From Pimelobacter simplex (GTDB taxonomy: Bacteria > Actinomycetota > Actinomycetes > Propionibacteriales > Nocardioidaceae), in NCBI RefSeq assembly GCF_900114845.1, contig NZ_FOUK01000003.1, positions 1 through 64,000 of the forward strand: a stretch of 64,000 bases of DNA, written 5' to 3'. Below, in pieces: positions 45,005 to 53,094 of this stretch (position 1 is the stretch's first letter; each line of letters opens with the position of its first letter). The notes under the pieces are model-generated. The model was not told where the DNA came from. It saw only the letters and a program-made list of their open reading frames with translations, and did not search any database. A program made the position numbers and the translations under genes.

Positions 45005-45988
45005 ATGAGCGTTGTCGGGATGAAGCAGGGTGTCAGCCAGGGCGACTACCAGGCGCTGCTGCGGACGTTGTCGGAGGCGTCGGTGGAGCACCACTTCGAC
45101 GCCTCCACCGACATCGCCTGGGACGACCCGGCCTACGCGATCGACCCGGCCGACCCGCGCTGGATCCTGCCGGCGGTCGACCCGCTGGGGCGCACGGAGT
45201 GGTACCGCTCGCTCCCGCGGGAGCGGCAGATCGAGGTCGGCTTCTACCGGCAGACCAATGTGGTCAAGGTCGGGCTGCAGTTCGAGCAGGTCCTCATCGC
45301 GGGGCTGATGATGTACTGCCTCGACCTGCCGAACGGCCGGGCCGAGTTCCGCTACTCCACGCACGAGGCGACGGAGGAGTGCCACCACACCCAGATGTTC
45401 CAGGAGTTCGTCAACCGCACGGGCCTGGACGTGCCGGGGGCGCACAGCCTGTTCCGGGCGCTGGGGCCGTTCCTTCCGCTGGCCGCCAAGCACCTTCCCT
45501 TCATCTTCTTCATCGGCGTGCTCGGCGGCGAGGAGCCGATCGACTACGTCCAGAAGGTCATGCTGCGCTCGGGCGAGGAGCTGCACCCGCTGCTGCACCG
45601 GATCAGCCAGATCCACGTCGCCGAGGAGGCGCGCCACATCGGGTTCGCGCACCAGTACCTCGAGCACCGCGCGCCCCGGCTCAACCGGCTGCAGCGCGGG
45701 TTCGCCTCCGTGCTGACGCCGGTGCTGATGCGGGTCCTGTGCGACGCCATCGTGGTGCCGGGGCCGCGGGCGGTGCGCGACATGGGCATCCCCAAGGACG
45801 TCGTCCGCGAGGTGTGGTGGGGGAGCCCCTCGTCGCGCAAGTTCCTGCGGGACATGTTCGGCGACGTCCGGATGCTGGCCGAGGAGACCGGGCTGATGAA
45901 CCCGGTCTCGCGCCGGGTGTGGCGGGCGCTGGGCATCGCCGGGCGGCCCAACCGGTTCCGCAGCGAGCCGGCCTCCGCGGCCGACTAG
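45005..45988 (+). CDS. AurF-like non-haem diiron oxygenase
   Basis: A 327-residue helical diiron protein of the AurF/CmlI-type family. Candidate iron ligands are in [16 protein letters not shown] (Glu), [17 protein letters not shown] (two Glu and His, near residues 120-136), GGEEPIDYV and [13 protein letters not shown] (Glu, Glu and His, near 200-212). AurF oxidises arylamines to nitro compounds; most genomic homologues have unknown substrates. It shares a CTAG sequence with the convergent CDF gene, so both stop codons overlap. Its promoter contains an operator palindrome. Confidence 0.87.
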   Translation: MSVVGMKQGVSQGDYQALLRTLSEASVEHHFDASTDIAWDDPAYAIDPADPRWILPAVDPLGRTEWYRSLPRERQIEVGFYRQTNVVKVGLQFEQVLIAGLMMYCLDLPNGRAEFRYSTHEATEECHHTQMFQEFVNRTGLDVPGAHSLFRALGPFLPLAAKHLPFIFFIGVLGGEEPIDYVQKVMLRSGEELHPLLHRISQIHVAEEARHIGFAHQYLEHRAPRLNRLQRGFASVLTPVLMRVLCDAIVVPGPRAVRDMGIPKDVVREVWWGSPSSRKFLRDMFGDVRMLAEETGLMNPVSRRVWRALGIAGRPNRFRSEPASAAD

Positions 45989-46965
45989 TCCTCGTACCAG
46001 TCCGGAAGGGCGGCGGGCCGCAGGTCGGTCGCGTCGTCGGGCCGGGTGAGCGTGAGCACCGCGCGCACGATCTCGGGGCGCTCGTGCAGGTCGTCCGCGA
46101 TCGAGGCGAGCCGCCCCGCGACGTCCGACTCGGGCGCGTCGCCGACGACGTCGACCGCGGCGACGAGGAAGATCCGGTCGGCCCCGACCCACTCCATGTG
46201 CAGGTAGCTGACCCGCGCGATGTCCCGGTGCTCGAGCAGTGCGTGGAGGACGACGTTGCGGGCGAGCGGGGTGACCGCCTCGCCGGTGAGGAAGTCCATG
46301 TTGCGCCGGATCAGGAAGAGCGCGACCAGCCCGAGCAGCACGCCGACCACGATCGAGCCGAGCGCGTCCCAGATCGGGTCGCCGGTCAGCTGGTGGAGCA
46401 GGATGCCGGTGAACGCGATGACCAGGCCGGCGAGCGCGGCCGAGTCCTCGGCGACGACGGCGCGCAGCATCGGGTTCGACGTGACGTGGAGGTAGCGGAT
46501 CGGTCGCAGCCGGCGCGGCGCCGCCGCGGCCCGCGCCTGGCGGAGTGCCTGGAGGAACGAGGTGCCCTCGAGCACGAAAGCGATCGCGAGCACCACGTAC
46601 GCCCAGGTGTACGACGGCGGGTCCGCCTCGCCGCCCAGCGACTGGACGCCGTGCCACACCGACACCGCCGCCCCGACGCTGAACAGCCCGAAAGCGGCGA
46701 ACATCGACCAGATGTAGCCGGCCCGGCCGTACCCGAGGGTGTGCTCGTCGTCCGGGGGCCGGGCGCTCTGCCGCTCGCCGACGAGCAGGAAGATCTCGTT
46801 GCCGGCGTCGGCCCACGAGTGCGCGGCCTCGGCGACCATCGACGCGGAGCCGGTGACGACGGCGGCGACGGTCTTGGCCACGGCGATGAGCGCGTTGGCG
46901 GCGAGCGCGACGAGGACGGTCAGCAGGCTCTCGTTCGACTCCGCGGGAGCCTCGGGCGTCGTCAC
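45985..46965 (-). CDS. Cation diffusion facilitator (CDF) transporter
   Basis: A 326-residue membrane protein with about six hydrophobic segments and a cytoplasmic C-terminal domain. [18 protein letters not shown] carries the HxxxD metal site. [20 protein letters not shown] followed by DPIWDALGS resembles the SLC30A9-type CDF branch. It probably exports Zn2+ or another divalent cation. GTG 46965 overlaps the stop of the PaaX-like gene (GTGA), so the two are one operon. The stop overlaps that of the AurF-like gene. Confidence 0.88.
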   Translation of the reverse strand: MTTPEAPAESNESLLTVLVALAANALIAVAKTVAAVVTGSASMVAEAAHSWADAGNEIFLLVGERQSARPPDDEHTLGYGRAGYIWSMFAAFGLFSVGAAVSVWHGVQSLGGEADPPSYTWAYVVLAIAFVLEGTSFLQALRQARAAAAPRRLRPIRYLHVTSNPMLRAVVAEDSAALAGLVIAFTGILLHQLTGDPIWDALGSIVVGVLLGLVALFLIRRNMDFLTGEAVTPLARNVVLHALLEHRDIARVSYLHMEWVGADRIFLVAAVDVVGDAPESDVAGRLASIADDLHERPEIVRAVLTLTRPDDATDLRPAALPDWYED

Positions 46966-47696
46966 CCCACCATTGTGCGGCGCATGTCCACCACCCACTG
47001 CTTGTACGCGACGTGCGAGGCGCGCAGCGCGTCGCCGGGCCAGTCGGCCGGCAGCAGGGACGGCGGCAGCACCGGGTCGGTGAGCAGGTGCCGGCCCGAG
47101 GTGGCGCACGCCGTGAACCGCAGCACCGGGTCGTCGGTGGCGGTCGCGGCGAGGAGCGTGCGGGCGGTGGCCGCCCAGCCGTCGAGGTCCCAGAGCCGGG
47201 CGGCGAGCGCGACGGGGGCGGCGACGGGAGCGGCGCCGGTGAAGCGCTCGCAGACCTCCGTGACGGCGTCCGGCCAGTCGATGCCGAGGTTCGCGGGCCG
47301 GGTCCACAGGCCCTCGCGGAGCTCGGCGAGGCGGAGCTCGGTCAGGGTGGTGCGCAGCTCGGCCCGCTCGCTCGCCGTCCGTCCGGCGGTGGTGACGGCG
47401 AGCAGGTCCCAGGCGCCGTCCCAGTCGTCGCGCAGGGTGGGGTGGGCGGCCTCCTCCTGCCGGCGCTGCCGGACGACGAGCCGCTCGGAGAGCCGGTAGC
47501 CGCCCTCGTCGTCGCGGACGACGTCCCCGGCGGCGGTCATCCGGGACAGCGCGACCCGCACGGTGGGCTCGGCGAAGCCGACGACCGACGCGGCGGCGAC
47601 GAGCTCGCGGGTGGAGAGCCGCGGCACCTCGGCGCCGAGGAGCAGGGTGAGCAGCGCCGATCGGGTGGAGACGGGCTTGAGGTCGGGAGCAGCCAT
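46962..47696 (-). CDS. PaaX-like transcriptional regulator
   Basis: A 244-residue PaaX-family regulator: an N-terminal winged helix ([20 protein letters not shown] followed by [20 protein letters not shown]), a central ferredoxin-like domain around [12 protein letters not shown], and a C-terminal PaaX domain ([20 protein letters not shown]). PaaX represses phenylacetate degradation in E. coli, but no paa genes are here. It is followed by the CDF gene with a 4-bp overlap. A TAACAT hexamer lies nine bases before the start, inside a sequence shared with the AurF-like promoter. Confidence 0.85.
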   Translation of the reverse strand: MAAPDLKPVSTRSALLTLLLGAEVPRLSTRELVAAASVVGFAEPTVRVALSRMTAAGDVVRDDEGGYRLSERLVVRQRRQEEAAHPTLRDDWDGAWDLLAVTTAGRTASERAELRTTLTELRLAELREGLWTRPANLGIDWPDAVTEVCERFTGAAPVAAPVALAARLWDLDGWAATARTLLAATATDDPVLRFTACATSGRHLLTDPVLPPSLLPADWPGDALRASHVAYKQWVVDMRRTMVG

Positions 47697-47735
47697 GGCC
47701 CGGCCATGTTACCGACCGCCGACGGCTGTCGAGGA

Positions 47736-47760
47736 ACTGTTGTGATCTATGTCTAACAGT
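47736..47760. promoter_or_regulatory. Inverted repeat between the PaaX-like and SDR genes
   Basis: ACTGTT (47736-47741) and AACAGT (47755-47760) flank 13 nt in an unusually AT-rich patch (TGTGATCTATGTCTA). It is an operator or promoter candidate for the SDR/thioesterase operon. Confidence 0.4.
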
Positions 47761-47797
47761 CTTGGCGCGGTTGTCGGCGCTGTGTAACGGTGACGCC

Positions 47798-48637
47798 ATG
47801 AGCGAGAAGCGACTTGCGGGGCGGACCCTGATGATGTCCGGCGGCAGCCGGGGGATCGGGCTGGCGATCGGGCTGGCGGCGGCGCGCGAGGGGGCGAACG
47901 TCGTCCTCCTGGCCAAGACCGACGTGCCGGACCCGCGGCTGCCCGGCACCGTGCACACCGCGGCGGCCGAGATCGAGGCGGCCGGCGGCCAGGCTCTCGC
48001 CGTGGTCGGCGACGTGCGCGACGAGGCGTCCGTCGAGAACGCGGTGGCCCGCGCGGTCGAGCGCTTCGGCGGCATCGACATCTGCCTCAACAACGCCTCG
48101 GCGATCGCGCTCGACGGCACCGAGGCGCTGCCGGTCAAGAGGTTCGACCTGATGACGCAGATCCAGCTGCGCGGCACCTACCTGCTCACCCGCGCCTGCC
48201 TGCCGCACCTGCGCGCGGGCACCAACCCCCACATCCTGTCGCTGAGCCCGCCGCTCAACCTGTCGCCGGAGTGGCTCGGCAAGCACCCCGCCTACACGCT
48301 CGCGAAGTACGGCATGTCGCTGCTGACCCTCGGCTGGGCGGCCGAGTACGCCGAGGCCGGCGTCGCCGCCAACTGCCTGTGGCCCGAGACGCTCATCGCC
48401 ACCGCGGCGGTGCAGAACCTGCTCGGCGGTGACGCGGCGATCGCCAAGGCGCGCACGCCCGAGATCGTCGCCGATGCGGCGGTCGAGATCCTCAGCCGGC
48501 CCTCGCGCGAGTTCACCGGGCAGGCCGTGCTCGACGTCGACGTGCTGCGCGAGGCGGGCGTCACCGACCTGGCGCCGTACGGCGGCGGGGGCGGGGCAGA
48601 GCTGGAGTACGACATCTTCGTGGACGGACCACGATGA
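47798..48637 (+). CDS. Short-chain dehydrogenase, HSDL2-like
   Basis: A 279-residue SDR. The cofactor loop is [32 protein letters not shown] follows, the catalytic Tyr/Lys are in [20 protein letters not shown], and the end is [10 protein letters not shown]. Its length and the SPPLNLSP segment match the hydroxysteroid dehydrogenase-like 2 group, presumed to act on fatty acyl or steroid ketones. ATG 47798 is used. It overlaps the thioesterase gene by 4 bp (ATGA), so both probably work on the same acyl-CoA pathway. Confidence 0.88.
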   Translation: MSEKRLAGRTLMMSGGSRGIGLAIGLAAAREGANVVLLAKTDVPDPRLPGTVHTAAAEIEAAGGQALAVVGDVRDEASVENAVARAVERFGGIDICLNNASAIALDGTEALPVKRFDLMTQIQLRGTYLLTRACLPHLRAGTNPHILSLSPPLNLSPEWLGKHPAYTLAKYGMSLLTLGWAAEYAEAGVAANCLWPETLIATAAVQNLLGGDAAIAKARTPEIVADAAVEILSRPSREFTGQAVLDVDVLREAGVTDLAPYGGGGGAELEYDIFVDGPR

Positions 48638-49011
48638 GCGGCGGTCCCCGCGACGCCTTCGCGGCGACGCTCGGCGTCGCCGTCACCGGCCACGGCGGTG
48701 GGCGGGCCGAGGCGCGCGTCGTCGTCACCGGCGACCACCTCAACCCGCACGGGACGGCGCACGGCTCGTTCCTCTTCTCGCTGGCCGGGATCGCCCTGGC
48801 GGCTGCGGCCAACGACGCCGAGCACTCCGGGGTGGTGAGCGCCGTGCAGATCGACTACGTGCGCCCGGCGCGGGCCGGCGACACCCTCGTCGCGACCGCC
48901 GAGGTCGCCGAGCGGCTGGCCAAGGAGGACATCTTCGTCGTCCGGCTGACCGACGGTGACGAGCTCGTCGCGCGGGCCACCGGCCGGGCCAACCGCCGGG
49001 CGCGGGGGTAG
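48634..49011 (+). CDS. Hotdog-fold thioesterase, PaaI family
   Basis: A 125-residue hotdog protein. DHLNPHGTAHGSFLFSLAGI contains the HGxxHGxxxFxLAD-type motif of PaaI thioesterases, here ending SLAG rather than LAD, so the usual catalytic Asp is replaced. VVSAVQIDYVRPARAGDTLV follows. Members hydrolyse hydroxylated aromatic or acyl-CoAs. Coupled by a 4-bp overlap to the HSDL2-like SDR. Confidence 0.85.
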   Translation: MSGGPRDAFAATLGVAVTGHGGGRAEARVVVTGDHLNPHGTAHGSFLFSLAGIALAAAANDAEHSGVVSAVQIDYVRPARAGDTLVATAEVAERLAKEDIFVVRLTDGDELVARATGRANRRARG

Positions 49012-49030
49012 CGGCCCAGCGCTCGGTGGC

Positions 49031-50239
49031 TCAGTGGCTCAGCGCGAGCCGCAGCCGCGCGTGCCGGCGCACGAGGATGCTCGGCACCCAGGCGGCGGCC
49101 TCGTCCTCGGGTCCGTCGAGGCCGAACGACGTGGTGCGGGTGAGCAGCGCGCGCACCGCGACGGTCGCCTCGAGGCGGGCGAGCGCGGAGCCCACGCAGA
49201 AGTGCGCGCCGCGGCCGAACGCCAGGTGCCGCCGGACGCCGTCGCGGCCCAGGTCGAGGACGTCCGGCTCGGCGAAGCGGGCCGGGTCCCGGTTGGCGGC
49301 GCCCCAGAGCAGGAGCAGGCTGCTGCCGGCGGGCAGCGCGACGCCGCCGAGCGTCGTCGCGGCGGGGACGTGGCGGTAGTGGCCGCGGAAGGGTGACTCC
49401 AGCCGCAGGCACTCGTCGAGGAACGGGTCGACGAGCTCGGGCCGGGCGCGGAGGAGGCACTGCAGGTCCGGGTCGGAGGCCAGCCGCCGGGCCGCCGTCG
49501 TGAGCAGCCCGGCCGTGGACTCGCCGCCGGCGCCGACGAGCTGGAGCAGCACCAGGACCGCCGTCCCGGCCTCGAGGTCGCCGGCGCGGCAGGCGAGCGC
49601 GAGCTCGCCCATGAGGTCGTCGCCGGGCCGGTCGAGCGCGGCGTCGAAGCGCTCGGCGAGGTAGGCGTGCAGCGCGAGGGACGCCGCGACCGTCGCCTCC
49701 AGTCGGTCGTCGTCGACCCAGCCGCCGAGCATCTCGGTGCTGTCGTAGGCCCAGCGCAGCAGGTCCGGGACGTCGTCGGGCGCCAGTCCGATCAGCTCGG
49801 CGACGAGGAGCAGGGGGAGCCGGTCGGCCAGGTCGCGCGCCCAGTCGCCCGTGGCGCCGGTGAAGTACGTGGCCCACAGCCGGTCGACGTTGTCCTGCAC
49901 CGACGCCCCGAGCCCCCGGACGCGGCGTCCGAGGGTGGCCAGGACGGCGCTGCGGTGCCGTTGGTGCGCGGGCTCGTCCGCGGTCGCGAGCACCTGCTCG
50001 ATCGTGCCGCCGCCGTCGAGGGGGAGCGCCCCAGCGGAGCCGTCGGGCCGGCGCAGGAGCACCGAGCGCAGGTGCGAGGAGTAGGACTCGGGCGCGGCGA
50101 GCACCTCCTGGACCAGCTCCCACGACGAGACCAGGTGGAAGCCGGTCCCGCCGACCCGGTGCACGGGCGCCGTCGCCCGCAGCCGGGCCAGCGCCGGGTA
50201 CGGGTCGTCGATGAGCGCCGGGTCGAAGACGTCGAACAT
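49031..50239 (-). CDS. Cytochrome P450
   Basis: A 402-residue soluble bacterial P450. The I-helix oxygen-binding motif is GAGGESTAGLL, the K-helix ExxR is ECLR (DECLRLESPF), and the haem loop FGRGAHFCVGSALARLE puts the ligand at Cys348. The size fits class I systems needing external ferredoxin and reductase; none is encoded nearby. ATG 50239 is chosen because MFDVFDPALIDDPYP is a normal P450 start. It is divergent from a TetR gene with palindromes in between, suggesting substrate-induced expression. Confidence 0.92.
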   Translation of the reverse strand: MFDVFDPALIDDPYPALARLRATAPVHRVGGTGFHLVSSWELVQEVLAAPESYSSHLRSVLLRRPDGSAGALPLDGGGTIEQVLATADEPAHQRHRSAVLATLGRRVRGLGASVQDNVDRLWATYFTGATGDWARDLADRLPLLLVAELIGLAPDDVPDLLRWAYDSTEMLGGWVDDDRLEATVAASLALHAYLAERFDAALDRPGDDLMGELALACRAGDLEAGTAVLVLLQLVGAGGESTAGLLTTAARRLASDPDLQCLLRARPELVDPFLDECLRLESPFRGHYRHVPAATTLGGVALPAGSSLLLLWGAANRDPARFAEPDVLDLGRDGVRRHLAFGRGAHFCVGSALARLEATVAVRALLTRTTSFGLDGPEDEAAAWVPSILVRRHARLRLALSH

Positions 50240-50343
50240 GGCACCAGGGTCAGGGCGTCGCCGCGGGAGCGTCAACGGAGCCGGACACCCCGGTGCGCAG
50301 CACCGGTCCGGATGTCTCATCCACCGCCTGGGACTGGTCAGGG

Positions 50344-50365
50344 AGTGTCTCGGTGCGAGACGCTC
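50344..50365. promoter_or_regulatory. Palindromic operator between P450 and TetR genes
   Basis: GTCTCG-GTG-CGAGAC (50347-50361) is a perfect palindrome. Extending to GAG and CTC gives 10-bp arms with one mismatch. A second small palindrome GGATG-TCT-CATCC lies near 50310-50322. They are candidate sites for the TetR protein. Confidence 0.6.
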
Positions 50366-50370
50366 TCACC

Positions 50371-50934
50371 GTGACCCAGGGGGACTGGCTGCTGGACGGA
50401 CGCCGCCGCGAGGCCGCCGTACGGCGGATCCACCGCGCGGCGCGCGAGCTCTTCCTCGAGCGGGGGATCGAGCGCACCACCGCGGACGCTGTCGCCCGGC
50501 GCGCCGGCTGCTCCCGGGCCACCTTCTACCGCCTGGTCGGCAGCCGCGCGGCGCTCGTCGACGCGCTGCTCGCCGCCGGCGCCCAGGATGTCGTCGCCCG
50601 GGTGGAGGCGGCCACCGCCGGGCTGACGGGTGCCGCGCGCGCCGTCGAGGCGATCGTCACCGCGGCGGAGGCGATCCGGGCGGACCCGGTCGTCGCCGTG
50701 TGGCTGCGCGACCGCGGCAGCCTGGACGACGTCCTCGGCGGGCCGGACGGGATCACCGCGCTGGCCCGGGCGCTGACCGGCGCGGCCCGGCCCGACCCGC
50801 GCGACGGGGAGTGGATCGTCCGCTCGGTGCTCGCCCTCGTCGCGATGCCGGGGCGCGACCCGGCGGCCGAGCGCGCGCTCGTCGCGTCGTACGTCGTGCC
50901 GCCGCTCGGCCTGGTCGACGACGACGGGGCCTAG
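50371..50934 (+). CDS. TetR family transcriptional regulator next to P450
   Basis: A 187-residue TetR protein: RRIHRAARELFLERGIERTT, ADAVARRAGCSRATFYRLVG, then the ligand domain. GTG 50371 is preferred because the palindromic operator ends just upstream; an upstream GTG at 50353 would lie inside it. Its TAG stop shares CTAG with the convergent downstream gene. It probably regulates itself and the divergent P450. Confidence 0.83.
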   Translation: MTQGDWLLDGRRREAAVRRIHRAARELFLERGIERTTADAVARRAGCSRATFYRLVGSRAALVDALLAAGAQDVVARVEAATAGLTGAARAVEAIVTAAEAIRADPVVAVWLRDRGSLDDVLGGPDGITALARALTGAARPDPRDGEWIVRSVLALVAMPGRDPAAERALVASYVVPPLGLVDDDGA

Positions 50935-52271
50935 CGGCGCCGGTCGATCGCCTGCTCGGTGCCGAGCCGGGCCCGGGCCGCGGCCTCGGTGCCCGCGTCG
51001 CGGGAGCCCGGCGCGGCGTGGCCGGCCGAGGCGGTGCCCTTCCAGGTGCCGCGGATGTCGTGCTCGCGCTGCATCCGGCCGAAGTAGTCGACGACCTCGA
51101 CCTCCTTGGCGCGCAGCGCCAGCTCGGTCGAGGTGGGCCCGTCGGCGACAGGCGCGTCGGCGGCGACCGCGGTGGCCCGGGCCTGGGCGCGGGCGGCGGC
51201 GAGCCGCTCGCCGACGTGGTCGGCCCATGCCTCGTAGAACGCGGCCCGGGCGGTCGAGCCGTGCACCGGCCGGACCTCCCAGCGCCGGCGCCGCGCGTCC
51301 CAGACCTGCCGCTGGTCGGCCTTGTGGGCGCCCGAGCGCAGGTGGGCGTCGCCGTCGGCGACCATCTGGGTGACGAGCGAGGCGTAGAGCGCCTTGACCA
51401 CGGCGAGGTCGGACGGGAAGCCGTAGAGCGTGACCCGGGTGTTGCTCGTGTAGATCGCCACCCGGACGTCGTTGGCCCGCGCGATCTCGAGCACCAGCCG
51501 CACGTAGCGCGCCAGCGAGCGCTTGCCGGACTCGCCGATGAGGACCGTCTCGTAGGCCGGGTCCTCGCGCTGCTCCTCGGCGCCCGCGGTGGCCCGGGCG
51601 ACGGCGAGCGCGATCTGGTGCCGGGTCGCGAGCGCCTGGGCCTTGGCGAAGAAGGCGTCGCGCTCGGCGGTGTTGGTGGTGCGCTCGGCCTGGCGCAGCA
51701 GCCGGCCGATGCGCAGCAGCGTGCGGTCCTCGCCGTCGACGCCGGTGTCGAGCCCGGTCAGCCGGTAGGCGGTGTGGAGCAGGTCGGCCTGGACCGGCTG
51801 GCCGATGTCCTCGAGCAGCCGCAGGAAGGTGGTGCGGAACTCCCGCCCGTGCCCCTCGGCCGGGCACAGGTGGTGGGCCAGCTCGTGGAGCACCACCGCG
51901 GCGCGCAGCGACCAGGCGCCCCCGACCTCGCGGGGCGGGATCGCCATCACGCCGCGCAGGGGGAGCTCGTCGTACTCGTAGTGGGCGCGGGAGCGGCCGC
52001 GGCGGGGCCGGACCACGACCGGCACCGCGGCCCGGTCGAGGCCGGTGCCGTCGTCGTAGCTGCTGCCGGTGGCGGTCAGGTGGGCCAGCACCCGGTCGAC
52101 GTAGGCCTGCGCGGCAGCCGGGTCGGAGAAGCGCGGCTCGACCTCGGGCTCGAACGTCTGGAGGCTCGACCCGACCCGGACCCGCAGCGGCTCGCCCGGC
52201 GTCCGGCTCGCGTCGTCGAGCCAGCCGGCGAAGAGGTCCTCGGCGGCGTAGACGTCACGGGTGTCGGGCAT
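50931..52271 (-). CDS. Two-domain protein: HEXXH putative metallopeptidase (TIGR04338-like) fused to DUF2786
   Basis: A 446-residue protein. Residues ~1-175 form a gluzincin-like domain: AVVLHELAHHLCPAEGHGRE gives HELAH at 129-133 and a third metal ligand candidate at His141. Residues ~178-235 are DUF2786 (LLRIGRLLRQAERTTNTAER, AFFAKAQALATRHQIALAVA), followed by a DUF7168-type alpha/beta part (RYVRLVLEIARANDVRVAIY) and an Ala/Arg-rich tail. DUF2786 proteins are often found with phage and plasmid functions; no role is proven. The two domains usually occur separately. No ribosome site is clear. It shares CTAG with the TetR stop. Confidence 0.8.
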   Translation of the reverse strand: MPDTRDVYAAEDLFAGWLDDASRTPGEPLRVRVGSSLQTFEPEVEPRFSDPAAAQAYVDRVLAHLTATGSSYDDGTGLDRAAVPVVVRPRRGRSRAHYEYDELPLRGVMAIPPREVGGAWSLRAAVVLHELAHHLCPAEGHGREFRTTFLRLLEDIGQPVQADLLHTAYRLTGLDTGVDGEDRTLLRIGRLLRQAERTTNTAERDAFFAKAQALATRHQIALAVARATAGAEEQREDPAYETVLIGESGKRSLARYVRLVLEIARANDVRVAIYTSNTRVTLYGFPSDLAVVKALYASLVTQMVADGDAHLRSGAHKADQRQVWDARRRRWEVRPVHGSTARAAFYEAWADHVGERLAAARAQARATAVAADAPVADGPTSTELALRAKEVEVVDYFGRMQREHDIRGTWKGTASAGHAAPGSRDAGTEAAARARLGTEQAIDRRR

Positions 52272-52319
52272 GGGAACAGCCTGTCAGGTACCGCCGACAT
52301 AACCCGGGACCGGCCGGGG

Positions 52320-52325
52320 TAGCCT
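52320..52325 (+). promoter_or_regulatory. -10 box (TAGCCT) of the exported basic protein gene
   Basis: TAGCCT would start a transcript near 52332 with a leader of about 48 nt before ATG 52380. Unlike most genes here this one is not leaderless. Confidence 0.4.
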
Positions 52326-52379
52326 CCGCTGGCGGCATTCGCCGCGAAGGCTCACCACAACTCAATTCCGGGGACTCCC

Positions 52380-53093
52380 ATGAACATGAACATGAAAGCA
52401 CTGCGTCGCGTCGTCCTGATGGTCGTCGCGCTCGTGGCGAGCTCGCTGTCGCTCGTCACGGTCGCGTCGCCGGCGCACGCCGACACCTTCCCGACCGTAG
52501 TCGAGGTCCGGGCCACGATCGCGGTCCGCGCCGGTGGCACCGCGACGGTCGAGGCCCAGGTCGGCTACGTCGACGTCGACGGCACCTACTACGTCCCGGC
52601 CGGCACGGCCACCCTCCAGCAGCTGCCCTACGGCGCGCGCACCTGGACCGGGGTCGGCGTGACGACCCTCGGCCCCGGCACCCAGCCGCTGAGCTGGACG
52701 GTCCGCCCCGCCAAGAACACGCAGTACCGGGTGGTCTACTCGGGCGCGACCGTCGGCCCCGACGTGTACCCGGCGAAGACCTCGAACACGGTCCAGGTCG
52801 GCGTCGCCCGCAACCTGAACGACAAGTTCAAGAAGCGCACCCGCAACTTCAGCGGCAAGATCGCGTCCTACGGCCGCAAGCCGGTCCTGATCCAGAAGTC
52901 GACCTGCGCCAACCCGAAGGTCGCCTCGTGCAAGTGGAAGAAGTTCCGCACGGTCAAGACCAACGCCAAGGGCGCCTGGTCGACCAAGCTCACGATCAGC
53001 GGCCGGAAGACGCACTTCCGTGCCGTCGTGAAGGCCGGCTCGGGCTACATCACCAGCTACTCGTACTACGTGATCACGACCTGGCGCTACTGA
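52380..53093 (+). CDS. Exported basic protein of unknown function
   Basis: A 237-residue protein with a classical signal peptide (residues ~8-34, VVLMVVALVASSLSLVTVAS, cleavage after AHA). The mature part is beta-rich (VEAQVGYVDVDGTYYVPAGT) and resembles immunoglobulin-like secreted domains. The C-terminal half is Lys-rich with a disulfide candidate (STCANPKVASCKWKKF). ATG codons at 52380, 52386 and 52392 are all possible starts (MNMNMK); the first is used. It may be a cell-wall or extracellular binding protein; no family is recognised. It is convergent with the glycerophosphotransferase gene (1-bp gap). Confidence 0.72.
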   Translation: MNMNMKALRRVVLMVVALVASSLSLVTVASPAHADTFPTVVEVRATIAVRAGGTATVEAQVGYVDVDGTYYVPAGTATLQQLPYGARTWTGVGVTTLGPGTQPLSWTVRPAKNTQYRVVYSGATVGPDVYPAKTSNTVQVGVARNLNDKFKKRTRNFSGKIASYGRKPVLIQKSTCANPKVASCKWKKFRTVKTNAKGAWSTKLTISGRKTHFRAVVKAGSGYITSYSYYVITTWRY

Positions 53094-53094
53094 G

